Positions 14,968 to 20,861 of a DNA stretch of 64,000 nucleotides are shown in pieces (the first letter of the stretch is position 1; every line of letters starts with the position of its first letter). A program made the translations under genes and the position numbers. This DNA is from a virus, in the IMG/VR virus record IMGVR_UViG_3300035670_000174, positions 1 through 64,000 of that record; one strand, written 5' to 3'. The notes beneath the pieces were generated by a model. The model saw only the letters and a program-made list of their open reading frames with translations. It was not told the DNA's origin and made no database searches.

Positions 14968-14974
14968 CTAAATA
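14968..14974 (+). promoter_or_regulatory. possible late promoter
   Basis: CTAAATA just after the preceding stop, 68 nt before the next ATG. The leader between them contains a short GGAAG/CTTCC inverted repeat and ends in a strong GAAGGAG ribosome site. Confidence 0.4.
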
Positions 14975-15042
14975 TTAGATACGAGGGTTGGAAGATCCCT
15001 TTAAAACTTCCATTTTACACACAACACACGAAGGAGATGTAA

Positions 15043-15318
15043 ATGTCAAATCTGACTCCGTTCGAGATTCGCCTTGAACTATTAAAAATGGCGAAAGATA
15101 TGCTTACCGAAGATTACTACGGAAAGCGTGAAGTCATTAACAATGACTGGCAGATGAAAATTGAATCTGCCAAACTTAATGGTGGTGTGGTTCCTGATCA
15201 TCCAGGATTCCCTCCATATCCAACAGAAGCTGAAATAATTGCTAAAGCACAGCAACTAAATGGCTTCGTTTCACAAATCCCAGCTACATTAGAAAAGACT
15301 AGCAAAAAGTCAACCTGA
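15043..15318 (+). CDS. conserved T4-like phage protein, unknown function
   Basis: 91 aa starting MSNLTPFEIRLELLKMAKDM, with FPPYPTEAEIIAKAQQLNGF in the second half. Both stretches are familiar from T4-like marine phages, where the gene is usually left as hypothetical. It is probably helical. The GAAGGAG ribosome site 6 nt upstream fixes the start. It stands alone between a late-type promoter and a 10-bp hairpin, so it looks like its own, probably well expressed, transcript. Confidence 0.75.
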   Translation: MSNLTPFEIRLELLKMAKDMLTEDYYGKREVINNDWQMKIESAKLNGGVVPDHPGFPPYPTEAEIIAKAQQLNGFVSQIPATLEKTSKKST

Positions 15319-15326
15319 TAGGGATG

Positions 15327-15355
15327 ACTCATGGGGATAAACACACCCCATGAGT
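15327..15355 (+). terminator. hairpin, probable terminator or processing stem
   Basis: ACTCATGGGG (15327-15336), 9-nt loop, CCCCATGAGT (15346-15355): a perfect 10-bp stem right after a stop codon. The following TTATC has too few T for a classical terminator, so attenuation or mRNA protection is also possible. Confidence 0.5.
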
Positions 15356-15374
15356 TTATCAATAAGGAGATTAT

Positions 15375-15890
15375 ATGCAAAAACGATTTTATATCGTCAT
15401 TTCGTTATTTCTAATTACATTATTAATCTTTATAATTGCGTTAGTGCCAAAAACAAAAATTATAGAGATAAACTATTCTCAATTAACCAAAGAAGGTAAG
15501 GCACAAGTAGACTGCTTAGCAGAAAACATTTACCACGAAGCAGCATATGAACCTATTAATGGTAGAATTGCTGTTGCGCTCGTTACAATGAATCGCGTAA
15601 ACGATCCAAGATATCCAAATAATATTTGTTCTGTAGTGAAACAAAGGATAAAATATACATGTCAGTTCTCTTGGTATTGTGAGCGAAACAAACATATAAG
15701 AAATTATAATGCATATCTAGAAGCGCAAAGAATTGCGTTACATGTATATGCGAATTACGAATCACTAAAGGATTTAACTGGTGGTGCGTTGTTTTATCAT
15801 GCAGATTATGTCCAACCTAATTGGCGCAATCTGCAAAAAACTGCAGTTATCGGAAGACATATTTTTTATAAAGAAAGAAATCCATTATGA
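15375..15890 (+). CDS. SleB/CwlJ-type cell wall hydrolase (Hydrolase_2)
   Basis: 171 aa. An N-terminal membrane anchor (residues 6-25) precedes a SleB-like domain: DCLAENIYHEA (E50 as catalytic acid), INGRIAVALVTMNRV, FSWYCE and GGALFYHADYVQPNW near 133-146 follow the family order. SleB-type enzymes are lytic transglycosylases on peptidoglycan. The anchor suggests action in the periplasm from the inner membrane, which could assist lysis alongside the GH19 endolysin. A TAAGGAG site precedes the ATG. Overlaps the ClpP-like gene by 4 nt. Confidence 0.8.
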   Translation: MQKRFYIVISLFLITLLIFIIALVPKTKIIEINYSQLTKEGKAQVDCLAENIYHEAAYEPINGRIAVALVTMNRVNDPRYPNNICSVVKQRIKYTCQFSWYCERNKHIRNYNAYLEAQRIALHVYANYESLKDLTGGALFYHADYVQPNWRNLQKTAVIGRHIFYKERNPL

Positions 15891-16444
15891 TGAATAAATT
15901 AAATCTTCAATTAAAAGAAGACACGTCTCAGCATTCGTTTTATCTTTTAATGGAAGATATTTCGTTAGCATCTTGTAAGAATGTAGTTGAATGGATCTTC
16001 GAAGCAAATTTCTCTGAAGAACGACCAGATATGTTAAATCTTATCATTACTTCTCCAGGTGGTGATTTGAATGCTGCTTTTGCAGTTATAGACACTATGC
16101 GTGGCTCTGCTATTCCTGTTCGTACAATCGGACTAGGTCAAATTGCTTCTGCTGGTTTAATGATTTTTATTGCAGGCAGTAAAGGTAAAAGAATCCTTAC
16201 ACCAAATACTTCTATCCTCAGTCATCAATATACTTGGGGTGCGTTTGGTAAAGAACATGAGTTATTCGCTACAGTGAAAGAATTTGATTTAACTACCAAG
16301 AAAATGATTGCTCATTATAAAAGATGCACTGGATTATCTGAAGCAAAAATTCGTGAAATTCTTTTGCCACCACAAGATATGTGGTTGAGTCCACCAGAGG
16401 CTAAGAAATTAGGAATTTGCGATGATATTAAAGAATTATCTTAA
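15887..16444 (+). CDS. clpP: ClpP-like serine protease
   Basis: 185 aa. The ClpP fold is clear: SPGGDLNAAFAVIDTMR (56-72), the nucleophile S88 in GQIASAGLM, H113 in ILSHQYTW and D164 in PPQDMWLS form the triad. The handle region is present. It is slightly shorter than bacterial ClpP (~195-207 aa). Phage ClpP-like proteins are either capsid maturation proteases or ClpP paralogues; the lack of a scaffold fusion and the location away from head genes favour a stand-alone ClpP-like peptidase. Two adjacent ATGs are available; the first overlaps the hydrolase stop. Confidence 0.82.
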   Translation: MMNKLNLQLKEDTSQHSFYLLMEDISLASCKNVVEWIFEANFSEERPDMLNLIITSPGGDLNAAFAVIDTMRGSAIPVRTIGLGQIASAGLMIFIAGSKGKRILTPNTSILSHQYTWGAFGKEHELFATVKEFDLTTKKMIAHYKRCTGLSEAKIREILLPPQDMWLSPPEAKKLGICDDIKELS

Positions 16445-16604
16445 GTATTCTGGATTATGGTTTGGGTTTGTATTAAACCCTTACCATTGGAATCTAAAAT
16501 TAGAACATAAATCTGATGGATTATTTGATGATTATGTTTTCTTTTTAAATGTATATCTTGGACCAATTTGGTTTAGGATTATTATCGATAACGGTAAATG
16601 GTAA
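16422..16604 (+). CDS. small aromatic-rich phage protein
   Basis: 60 aa, starting inside the 3' end of the ClpP-like gene (23-nt overlap) and ending 9 nt before the next gene. It is rich in Trp, Tyr and Phe (GLWFGFVLNPYHWNL, VYLGPIWFRIII). The NPYHW...GPIW pattern is one I associate with small hypothetical proteins of marine phages, which is why I keep it. It has no membrane helix of normal length and no known function. Confidence 0.55.
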   Translation: MILKNYLKYSGLWFGFVLNPYHWNLKLEHKSDGLFDDYVFFLNVYLGPIWFRIIIDNGKW

Positions 16605-16613
16605 GGAGATTGT

Positions 16614-16856
16614 ATGAACGAAAATAAATTGTTTATTATTGCGATTCTAATTGCATTTATTTCTATAATTATTTCAATCACATATTATAATATTTCTCAT
16701 TTGCAATCAATAGAAAAGAATATCGAAACTGCTATTCAAAAAGGTATTGATCCAGTAGCAGTAAGATGTTCATATTCAACTGAAAAAGATAATGTATGTA
16801 TTGCGTATGTGGCATCTCATCAGACTTCATTTTCTATCGGAAAAAATAGTAAGTAA
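16614..16856 (+). CDS. small signal-anchored protein
   Basis: 80 aa. One hydrophobic helix at residues 6-26 is followed by a soluble domain with two cysteines (VRCSYS, NVCIAY), which could form a disulfide in the periplasm. A TAAGGAG ribosome site fixes the start. Its stop codon lies in a perfect 24-bp palindrome. It could be a holin, antiholin or superinfection factor by size and topology, but nothing specific supports any of these. Confidence 0.6.
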   Translation: MNENKLFIIAILIAFISIIISITYYNISHLQSIEKNIETAIQKGIDPVAVRCSYSTEKDNVCIAYVASHQTSFSIGKNSK

Positions 16857-16870
16857 GTACTTACTTACTA
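16847..16870. repeat. perfect 24-bp palindrome
   Basis: TAGTAAGTAAGT followed directly by its reverse complement, with internal AAGT/ACTT periodicity. It covers the stop codon of the upstream gene. No T-run follows, so it is not a plain terminator. It could be an operator, a cruciform or a nuclease or transcription-factor site. Confidence 0.9.
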
Positions 16871-16876
16871 ACTTAT

Positions 16877-16903
16877 GATAACCCTACTAGATGTGGGGTT
16901 ATC
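16877..16903 (+). terminator. stem-loop after the palindrome
   Basis: GATAACCC (16877-16884) and GGGTTATC (16896-16903) form an 8-bp stem with an 11-nt loop. Only CCCTTGTCTTT follows, so termination would be weak. Together with the palindrome it separates the upstream operon from the promoter at 16907. Confidence 0.4.
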
Positions 16904-16906
16904 CCC

Positions 16907-16935
16907 TTGTCTTTAATTCCAATTTAGGGCATAAT
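16907..16935 (+). promoter_or_regulatory. sigma70-like promoter for the GP88 gene
   Basis: TTGTCT (16907-16912), 17-nt spacer, CATAAT (16930-16935). It lies 33 nt upstream of the ATG at 16969, leaving a short leader with a GGAG site. Confidence 0.6.
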
Positions 16936-16968
16936 ATCTCTTATATCGTTGATTATGGAGATGTGAAA

Positions 16969-17664
16969 ATGGCTTTACTTACTGTTGGGAACCCAAAATT
17001 GCTTAAAGGTCAAAAGAAGGGATATCTTTCTTCTGTCCTCCATCTAGCACCTGCTGATTTGTCTGGTAAAAATACCTGTCCAAAAGCCACAGCTGGATGT
17101 AAAGCAGCATGTTTGAACACAGCTGGACGTGGTGGCATCTTCAAGAAAGGTGAGACCACCAATGTGATTCAACAAGCACGCATTCGTAAAACGAAAATGT
17201 TCTTTGAGAATCGCAATCAATTCATGCTTGACTTGGTCAAAGAGATTCAAGCAACGATTAAGAAAGCAGAAAAGCAAGGATTGATTCCAGTCTTTCGTCT
17301 CAATGGTACTTCTGATATTGCATGGGAGAAATATACACTACCAAATGGTAAGAATATTTTTCAACATTTTCCAGAAGTCCAGTTCTATGATTACACCAAA
17401 ATTCTTGGTCGCAAAGTATACCAAATTCCAAACTATCATCTGACTTTCTCTAAAGCAGATGGCAACGATATGGATGCACGTCTTGCTGCATCAAATGGAA
17501 TGAATGTTGCAGTTGTGTTTCACAATGTTCCTGAAACCTACATCGGTCGAACAGTCATCAATGGTGATGAAACCGATCTACGTTTCTTGGATCCCAAAGG
17601 TGTCGTTGTTGGTCTGAAAGCCAAAGGTAAAGCCAAAAAAGACACTTCTGGTTTCGTAGTTTAA
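16969..17664 (+). CDS. GP88-family phage protein
   Basis: 231 aa from ATG 16969, which has GGAG 9 nt upstream; the frame is open to 16891, but that part holds the promoter and hairpin. The protein begins MALLTVGNPKLLKGQKKGYL, then has CPKATAGCKAACLNTAGRGG with a Cys cluster (CxxxxxxCxxxC), VFRLNGTSDIAWE and IFQHFPEVQFYDYTK. This matches the GP88 family of phage proteins. The Cys cluster and TIM-barrel-like strand motifs resemble radical-SAM-type proteins, which is only a guess. Function unknown. Confidence 0.75.
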   Translation: MALLTVGNPKLLKGQKKGYLSSVLHLAPADLSGKNTCPKATAGCKAACLNTAGRGGIFKKGETTNVIQQARIRKTKMFFENRNQFMLDLVKEIQATIKKAEKQGLIPVFRLNGTSDIAWEKYTLPNGKNIFQHFPEVQFYDYTKILGRKVYQIPNYHLTFSKADGNDMDARLAASNGMNVAVVFHNVPETYIGRTVINGDETDLRFLDPKGVVVGLKAKGKAKKDTSGFVV

Positions 17665-17667
17665 TCC

Positions 17668-17696
17668 TTGTCTTGCAACTTTAAATAGTGTATAAT
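17668..17696 (+). promoter_or_regulatory. sigma70-like promoter
   Basis: TTGTCT (17668-17673), 17-nt spacer, TATAAT (17691-17696). Six bases later comes ATG 17703, which would be the +1 position, so the transcript is predicted to be leaderless. Confidence 0.75.
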
Positions 17697-17702
17697 ACAA
17701 TT

Positions 17703-18044
17703 ATGATTATTCATACTACCACTAAAAAATCTAAGAAACGCAAACCAACAGCCAAGCAACGACAGTTGCAAGCTGACTGGGAAACACTGGTTAAGAAGTA
17801 TGCCCCAAAGAAGCCGATAGCGAAGACTAAGGATGATGGTTGGACATACTCACTTGGGGTGACTGCTCGTCGGGAGACGCCTAAGATCCCAAGTCTTCCA
17901 TTCACAGGTGGTCCATGCTTGAAAAAAGAGCAACCGACATATACTGGGACTGCCATGAAGGGTATTGGAACTATGCACAAGTCTAATGCTGTTCCAATCT
18001 TCTCTGATGAAGATGCTGTGCATATCGCAAATATGCGAAGATAA
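17703..18044 (+). CDS. basic phage protein, unknown function
   Basis: 113 aa from ATG 17703; a GTG at 17688 is in frame but overlaps the -10 box and cannot be the start. The first 25 residues are very basic (TTKKSKKRKPTAKQRQLQ), then a helix (DWETLVKKYAPKK) and a Pro/Gly-rich region (IPSLPFTGGPCLKKEQPTYTG, shown here in part). It could bind nucleic acid. Similar basic small proteins are found near replication genes in marine myophages. Followed at once by a late-type promoter. Confidence 0.65.
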   Translation: MIIHTTTKKSKKRKPTAKQRQLQADWETLVKKYAPKKPIAKTKDDGWTYSLGVTARRETPKIPSLPFTGGPCLKKEQPTYTGTAMKGIGTMHKSNAVPIFSDEDAVHIANMRR

Positions 18045-18047
18045 ATA
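18041..18047 (+). promoter_or_regulatory. T4-type late promoter
   Basis: ATAAATA within GATAAATAAATAAG, overlapping the preceding stop and 41 nt before ATG 18089. The tandem TAAATAAATA makes the exact register uncertain. Confidence 0.45.
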
Positions 18048-18088
18048 AATAAGAATTGTACTTCACAACCATCTCTAACGAGGAACCC

Positions 18089-18382
18089 ATGAAAATCAGA
18101 CAAAGAGTAAAACTATTCGACGAATTAAATGCTACAAAGGCTAGACTAACAGCATTCATCACAACACTACAAGCGAACAATGCTGAGATTCTTTCTTCAG
18201 AATCTGAGGATGAAGAAGTTGTTGCAGCAAAAGCTGAGTTGACTAAGATTATCGCAGCAAAACAGGCTAAGTTAGACGAAGTGAATAAAGAAATTAAAGA
18301 CCACAACTACTTCTTTAGAAAAACTAAGACTGATTTAGAGAAGTATAGAGGAACTGTTGAATATATCGGCGAAGACGATTAA
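18089..18382 (+). CDS. coiled-coil phage protein
   Basis: 97 aa from ATG 18089, which has a GAGGAA ribosome site; upstream codons to 18056 are in frame but lack a start signal. It has two helical segments (LFDELNATKARLTAFITTLQ and VVAAKAELTKIIAAKQAKLD) around an acidic loop SSESEDEE. The end KTKTDLEKYRGTVEYIGEDD is charged. No family recognised; it is probably an oligomeric helper protein. Confidence 0.65.
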   Translation: MKIRQRVKLFDELNATKARLTAFITTLQANNAEILSSESEDEEVVAAKAELTKIIAAKQAKLDEVNKEIKDHNYFFRKTKTDLEKYRGTVEYIGEDD

Positions 18383-18384
18383 TT

Positions 18385-18591
18385 ATGAAAGAATTTTGTC
18401 ATGAATGTGCGAGATTAGAGAGTGAACTTGAGATAGTTCGTTCTCAATCGCATAGCGAGATTGAGAGACTAAAGAAAGAACTTGCAGATGCAAGAGCGTA
18501 TGCATCTGCTGTTCATCGTGAAAACGATAAACTTGCATTAGACTTAGCCTTTTATAATAAAGATGTTATTTTGCCTTGTAATCAAAAGTGA
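18385..18591 (+). CDS. coiled-coil protein with CxxC motif
   Basis: 68 aa starting MKEFCHECARLESELEIVRS; C5 and C8 form a CxxC that may bind zinc or be redox active. The rest is a heptad-repeat helix (IERLKKELADARAYASAVHR). It starts 2 nt after the previous stop. The promoter of the next gene (18571-18599) lies in its 3' end. Function unknown. Confidence 0.6.
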   Translation: MKEFCHECARLESELEIVRSQSHSEIERLKKELADARAYASAVHRENDKLALDLAFYNKDVILPCNQK

Positions 18592-18599
18592 TGTATAAT
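18571..18599 (+). promoter_or_regulatory. sigma70-like promoter before the gp33 cluster
   Basis: TTGCCT (18571-18576), 17-nt spacer, TATAAT (18594-18599). The ATG at 18606 is 6 nt further on, at the predicted +1. It sits within the preceding gene's coding sequence. Confidence 0.7.
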
Positions 18600-18605
18600 A
18601 TGAAT

Positions 18606-18818
18606 ATGAATGAACTTTATAATAAACGACGTGACCTAACTATCCAAAAGATGAAATTAGACAAATTCTTTTCCATGTTTCTTGAAAAATTTGAGAGGAA
18701 GATGGATCCAGAAAAACCAAACACTCCTATTTGGAAACTTTACAAAGAAAAACTAAAAGAATACGATAGTATTCAACAAGAGATCAGAAATACTAACTAC
18801 TGGATTTCTAAATCATAA
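18606..18818 (+). CDS. conserved small helical phage protein
   Basis: 70 aa from ATG 18606. Two earlier in-frame starts (18591, 18600) and a GTG at 18588 would lie upstream of or inside the promoter's initiation region, so they are less likely. Sequence: helical MNELYNKRRDLTIQKMKLDK, then NTPIWKLYKEKLKEYDSIQQ. Related short proteins with a PVWKxYK motif occur before gene 33 in T4-like cyanophages. Function unknown. Confidence 0.65.
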   Translation: MNELYNKRRDLTIQKMKLDKFFSMFLEKFERKMDPEKPNTPIWKLYKEKLKEYDSIQQEIRNTNYWISKS

Positions 18819-18820
18819 TT

Positions 18821-19036
18821 ATGTTTAAAACTGCGAATGAATTTTCCATGCACATCGAACATCTAGTGCGTGAGAAGAAAGTTACTCACATGGATGCTGT
18901 TCTGGAATATTGTAAAGAAAATTACATTGAACCAGAAGACATCACATCACTAATCAATAAGTCACTCAAAGATAAAATTGAGATGGACTTCAGAGAACTA
19001 AATTATCTTCCAAAACAAGCACAACTAGATTTATAA
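18821..19036 (+). CDS. 33: gp33-like late transcription coactivator
   Basis: 71 aa. IEHLVREKKVTHMDAVLEYC, then ENYIEP and SLINKSLKDKIEMDFRELN follow the core of T4 gp33, which bridges RNA polymerase beta-flap and the sliding clamp at late promoters. The hydrophobic C-terminus QLDL would be the clamp-binding tail (T4 ends LDFLL). T4 gp33 is 112 aa; the N-terminal part is missing here, as in cyanophages. The gene order 33-59-32 matches T4, and late promoters of the TATAAATA type across the window fit its role. Confidence 0.8.
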   Translation: MFKTANEFSMHIEHLVREKKVTHMDAVLEYCKENYIEPEDITSLINKSLKDKIEMDFRELNYLPKQAQLDL

Positions 19037-19647
19037 TGGATGGGTTTAAAGCATACCGCTATTACCTAGCGATTAAATTGCATTTCACCACAGACAAGTT
19101 TAATGTTTTTGAAAACAGAGGAAATGTTCGTGGAACTCGAGAGGCATTTAATGCTAGAAATGATAGATACATTTTTGAAAAGTTAGCGAACAAATTCGAT
19201 AATGATAAAGACATTATACAATATTTTGTTGCTATCTTTGCATATGGTAACAGCACTGCCATTTATGATGGTAAAGAAGCAGATGATGCTTATGTTGAGT
19301 GGATGAAAAGAAAGCAAAGTATCACTAAAGTTTTTATTGACGATCTGGCATCATTACTAACTCATATAGAAACTAATAAATTAAAGCCGACGGCAATATT
19401 TGAATTTACAGAAAATGAGTATCCTGTTGCACTTAAGATGTTTCTTGGTAATAAGATATCAATCGAAACTATTAGAATCATTGATGATTTAATGCCATTA
19501 CTTGATAAATGGTCTAATAATGCATCTGTAAAATATATTTGGGAAGATGAACTTCGTAGGATTAAAAAGTTGACAGGATTTGTGAAATACGATAAGATTA
19601 AACTTAAGAAAATCTTTGAACACTTCGTTGAAGAAACATTGAAATAA
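19036..19647 (+). CDS. 59: gp59-like helicase loader
   Basis: 203 aa (T4 gp59: 217). The N-terminus KAYRYYLAIKLHFTTDKFNV and RNDRYIFEKLANKF match T4 gp59 (YKLYLMIKQH, RRDKYFFQKLSEK). The C-terminal helical half has SIETIRIIDDLMPLLDKW, equivalent to the T4 SFETFILLDSFLNIID region. gp59 loads the gp41 helicase on gp32-coated DNA. It overlaps gp33 by 1 nt (TAATG) and lies one small gene before gp32. Confidence 0.85.
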   Translation: MDGFKAYRYYLAIKLHFTTDKFNVFENRGNVRGTREAFNARNDRYIFEKLANKFDNDKDIIQYFVAIFAYGNSTAIYDGKEADDAYVEWMKRKQSITKVFIDDLASLLTHIETNKLKPTAIFEFTENEYPVALKMFLGNKISIETIRIIDDLMPLLDKWSNNASVKYIWEDELRRIKKLTGFVKYDKIKLKKIFEHFVEETLK

Positions 19648-19648
19648 A

Positions 19649-19882
19649 ATGGGCAAGACTTATACTAAGAATTCGCGTCGTTACGACGACGATGAAACCA
19701 GTGGGCGATCTGGAAAACATGCCAAACATTCTAGTGGTAAAAAGAGTGGTGGTATGAAAACGCTAAATAGTTATGTTGAAGAAGATTATGATTTTGATGA
19801 TTACGATCCATTTGATGATGAGGTTGAATTACAAGATGATATACAGATTGAACATACTAAAGATACTAACGATACTCCGTAA
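19649..19882 (+). CDS. small charged protein between gp59 and gp32
   Basis: 77 aa. A basic, low-complexity first half (GKTYTKNSRRYDDDETSGRS, HAKHSSGKKSGG) leads to MKTLNSYVEEDYDFDDYDPF and an acidic tail. The same two-part layout and position are seen in T4-like cyanophages. The acidic C-terminus resembles that of gp32, so an interaction with replication proteins is plausible. Function unknown. Begins 1 nt after the gp59 stop. Confidence 0.7.
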   Translation: MGKTYTKNSRRYDDDETSGRSGKHAKHSSGKKSGGMKTLNSYVEEDYDFDDYDPFDDEVELQDDIQIEHTKDTNDTP

Positions 19883-19885
19883 ATA
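19879..19885 (+). promoter_or_regulatory. possible late promoter before gp32
   Basis: GTAAATA overlapping the stop codon of the preceding gene, 14 nt before the gp32 ATG, followed by an AAAGGA ribosome site. It has one mismatch to the ATAAATA form used elsewhere. Confidence 0.3.
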
Positions 19886-19899
19886 CGAAAGGAAATACT

Positions 19900-20808
19900 A
19901 TGGACATTCAAGCACTGCGTAAAATGCGCAACACTGACTTCGGTCAAATCACTCAAGCATTCGATAAGATTGCAAATCCCCAAACAGAAACGAAATCATA
20001 TGCAGACGATCGCTTTTGGCGTCTTGAGGGCGACAAAGCAGGTAATGGTACTGCAACTATTCGTTTCCTACCACGTGTAGAAGGCGACGAACTCCCTTGG
20101 GTTCGTATCTTCAGTCATGGTTTCCAAGGTCCAACTGGTAAGTGGTACATTGAAAACTCTCTAACCACTCTTGGTGAAAACGATCCTGTTGGCGAACTAA
20201 ACACCCAACTTTGGAACAGTGGCTCTGAAGCCAACAAAGAAATTGCTCGCAAACAAAAGCGTAAACTCTCTTTCATTGCGAATATCCTAGTTGTTTCCGA
20301 TCCTAAGCACCCAGAGAATGAAGGTAAAGTATTCCTCTTCAAATTTGGTAAGAAAATCTTTGATAAGATTATGGACAAAGCACGTCCAACCTTTGAAGAT
20401 GAAAAACCAGTCAACGTGTTTGACCTTTGGGAAGGTGCTAACTTCAAACTACGTATGCGTAAGAAAGATGGCTATGCCAATTATGATGAATCTGTTTTTA
20501 CAGAGCCATGTGCAGTAGCCGATGATGAAGAAACTCTACTTAAAGTAGTTAATTCTCAGTATAAATTGGCTGAGTTTGTCGATCGTAAAAACTTTAAGTC
20601 TTACGACGAACTGAAAAAGAAACTCAATGAAGTTTTATCTGGTGATGCTTTTGCCAGCAAGTCTGCTGCTGAGATTGCTGAAGAAGATCGCCCAGTTGCT
20701 TCTGCGCCTAAGATTGCATCAAAGCCTGCTCCTGCTCCAAAAGCAATGGAAGAAGATGATGACGATGATGTGATGTCTTACTTCGAGAAGATTGCTAAGG
20801 AAGACTAA
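19900..20808 (+). CDS. 32: gp32 single-stranded DNA-binding protein
   Basis: 302 aa (T4: 301). The OB-fold core includes RFWRLEGDKAGNGTATIRFL, LPWVRIFSHGFQGPTGKWYI, KRKLSFIANILVVSDPKHPE and FLFKFGKKIFDKI, all typical gp32 positions. A Pro/Ala linker (PAPAPK) leads to the acidic tail EEDDDDDVMSYFEKI, which recruits replication partners such as gp59. Only one cysteine exists, so the T4 zinc site (three Cys plus His) is missing, as in other marine T4-like phages. A strong terminator follows. Confidence 0.93.
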   Translation: MDIQALRKMRNTDFGQITQAFDKIANPQTETKSYADDRFWRLEGDKAGNGTATIRFLPRVEGDELPWVRIFSHGFQGPTGKWYIENSLTTLGENDPVGELNTQLWNSGSEANKEIARKQKRKLSFIANILVVSDPKHPENEGKVFLFKFGKKIFDKIMDKARPTFEDEKPVNVFDLWEGANFKLRMRKKDGYANYDESVFTEPCAVADDEETLLKVVNSQYKLAEFVDRKNFKSYDELKKKLNEVLSGDAFASKSAAEIAEEDRPVASAPKIASKPAPAPKAMEEDDDDDVMSYFEKIAKED

Positions 20809-20832
20809 ACGAATCCCATGCAAGTGCGGTTG

Positions 20833-20858
20833 GGGGAGACTTCGGTCTCCCCTTTTTT
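20833..20858 (+). terminator. strong intrinsic terminator after gp32
   Basis: GGGGAGAC (20833-20840), TTCG tetraloop, GTCTCCCC (20845-20852), then six T. It ends the + strand gp32 transcript and lies 4 nt from the end of the convergent - strand operon. On the - strand it lacks a T-run. Confidence 0.92.
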
Positions 20859-20861
20859 ATT

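Noticed and set aside
16891-16968. Upstream start (ATG 16891) for the GP88-family gene
   Set aside because: That segment contains a stem-loop and a sigma70-like promoter. The conserved protein start MALLTVGNPK and a GGAG site are at 16969.
20837-20861. Terminator for the - strand tape measure operon
   Set aside because: The stem is symmetrical, but on the - strand it is preceded by A's and followed by CAACCGC, so no T-run; only the + strand gets a proper terminator.
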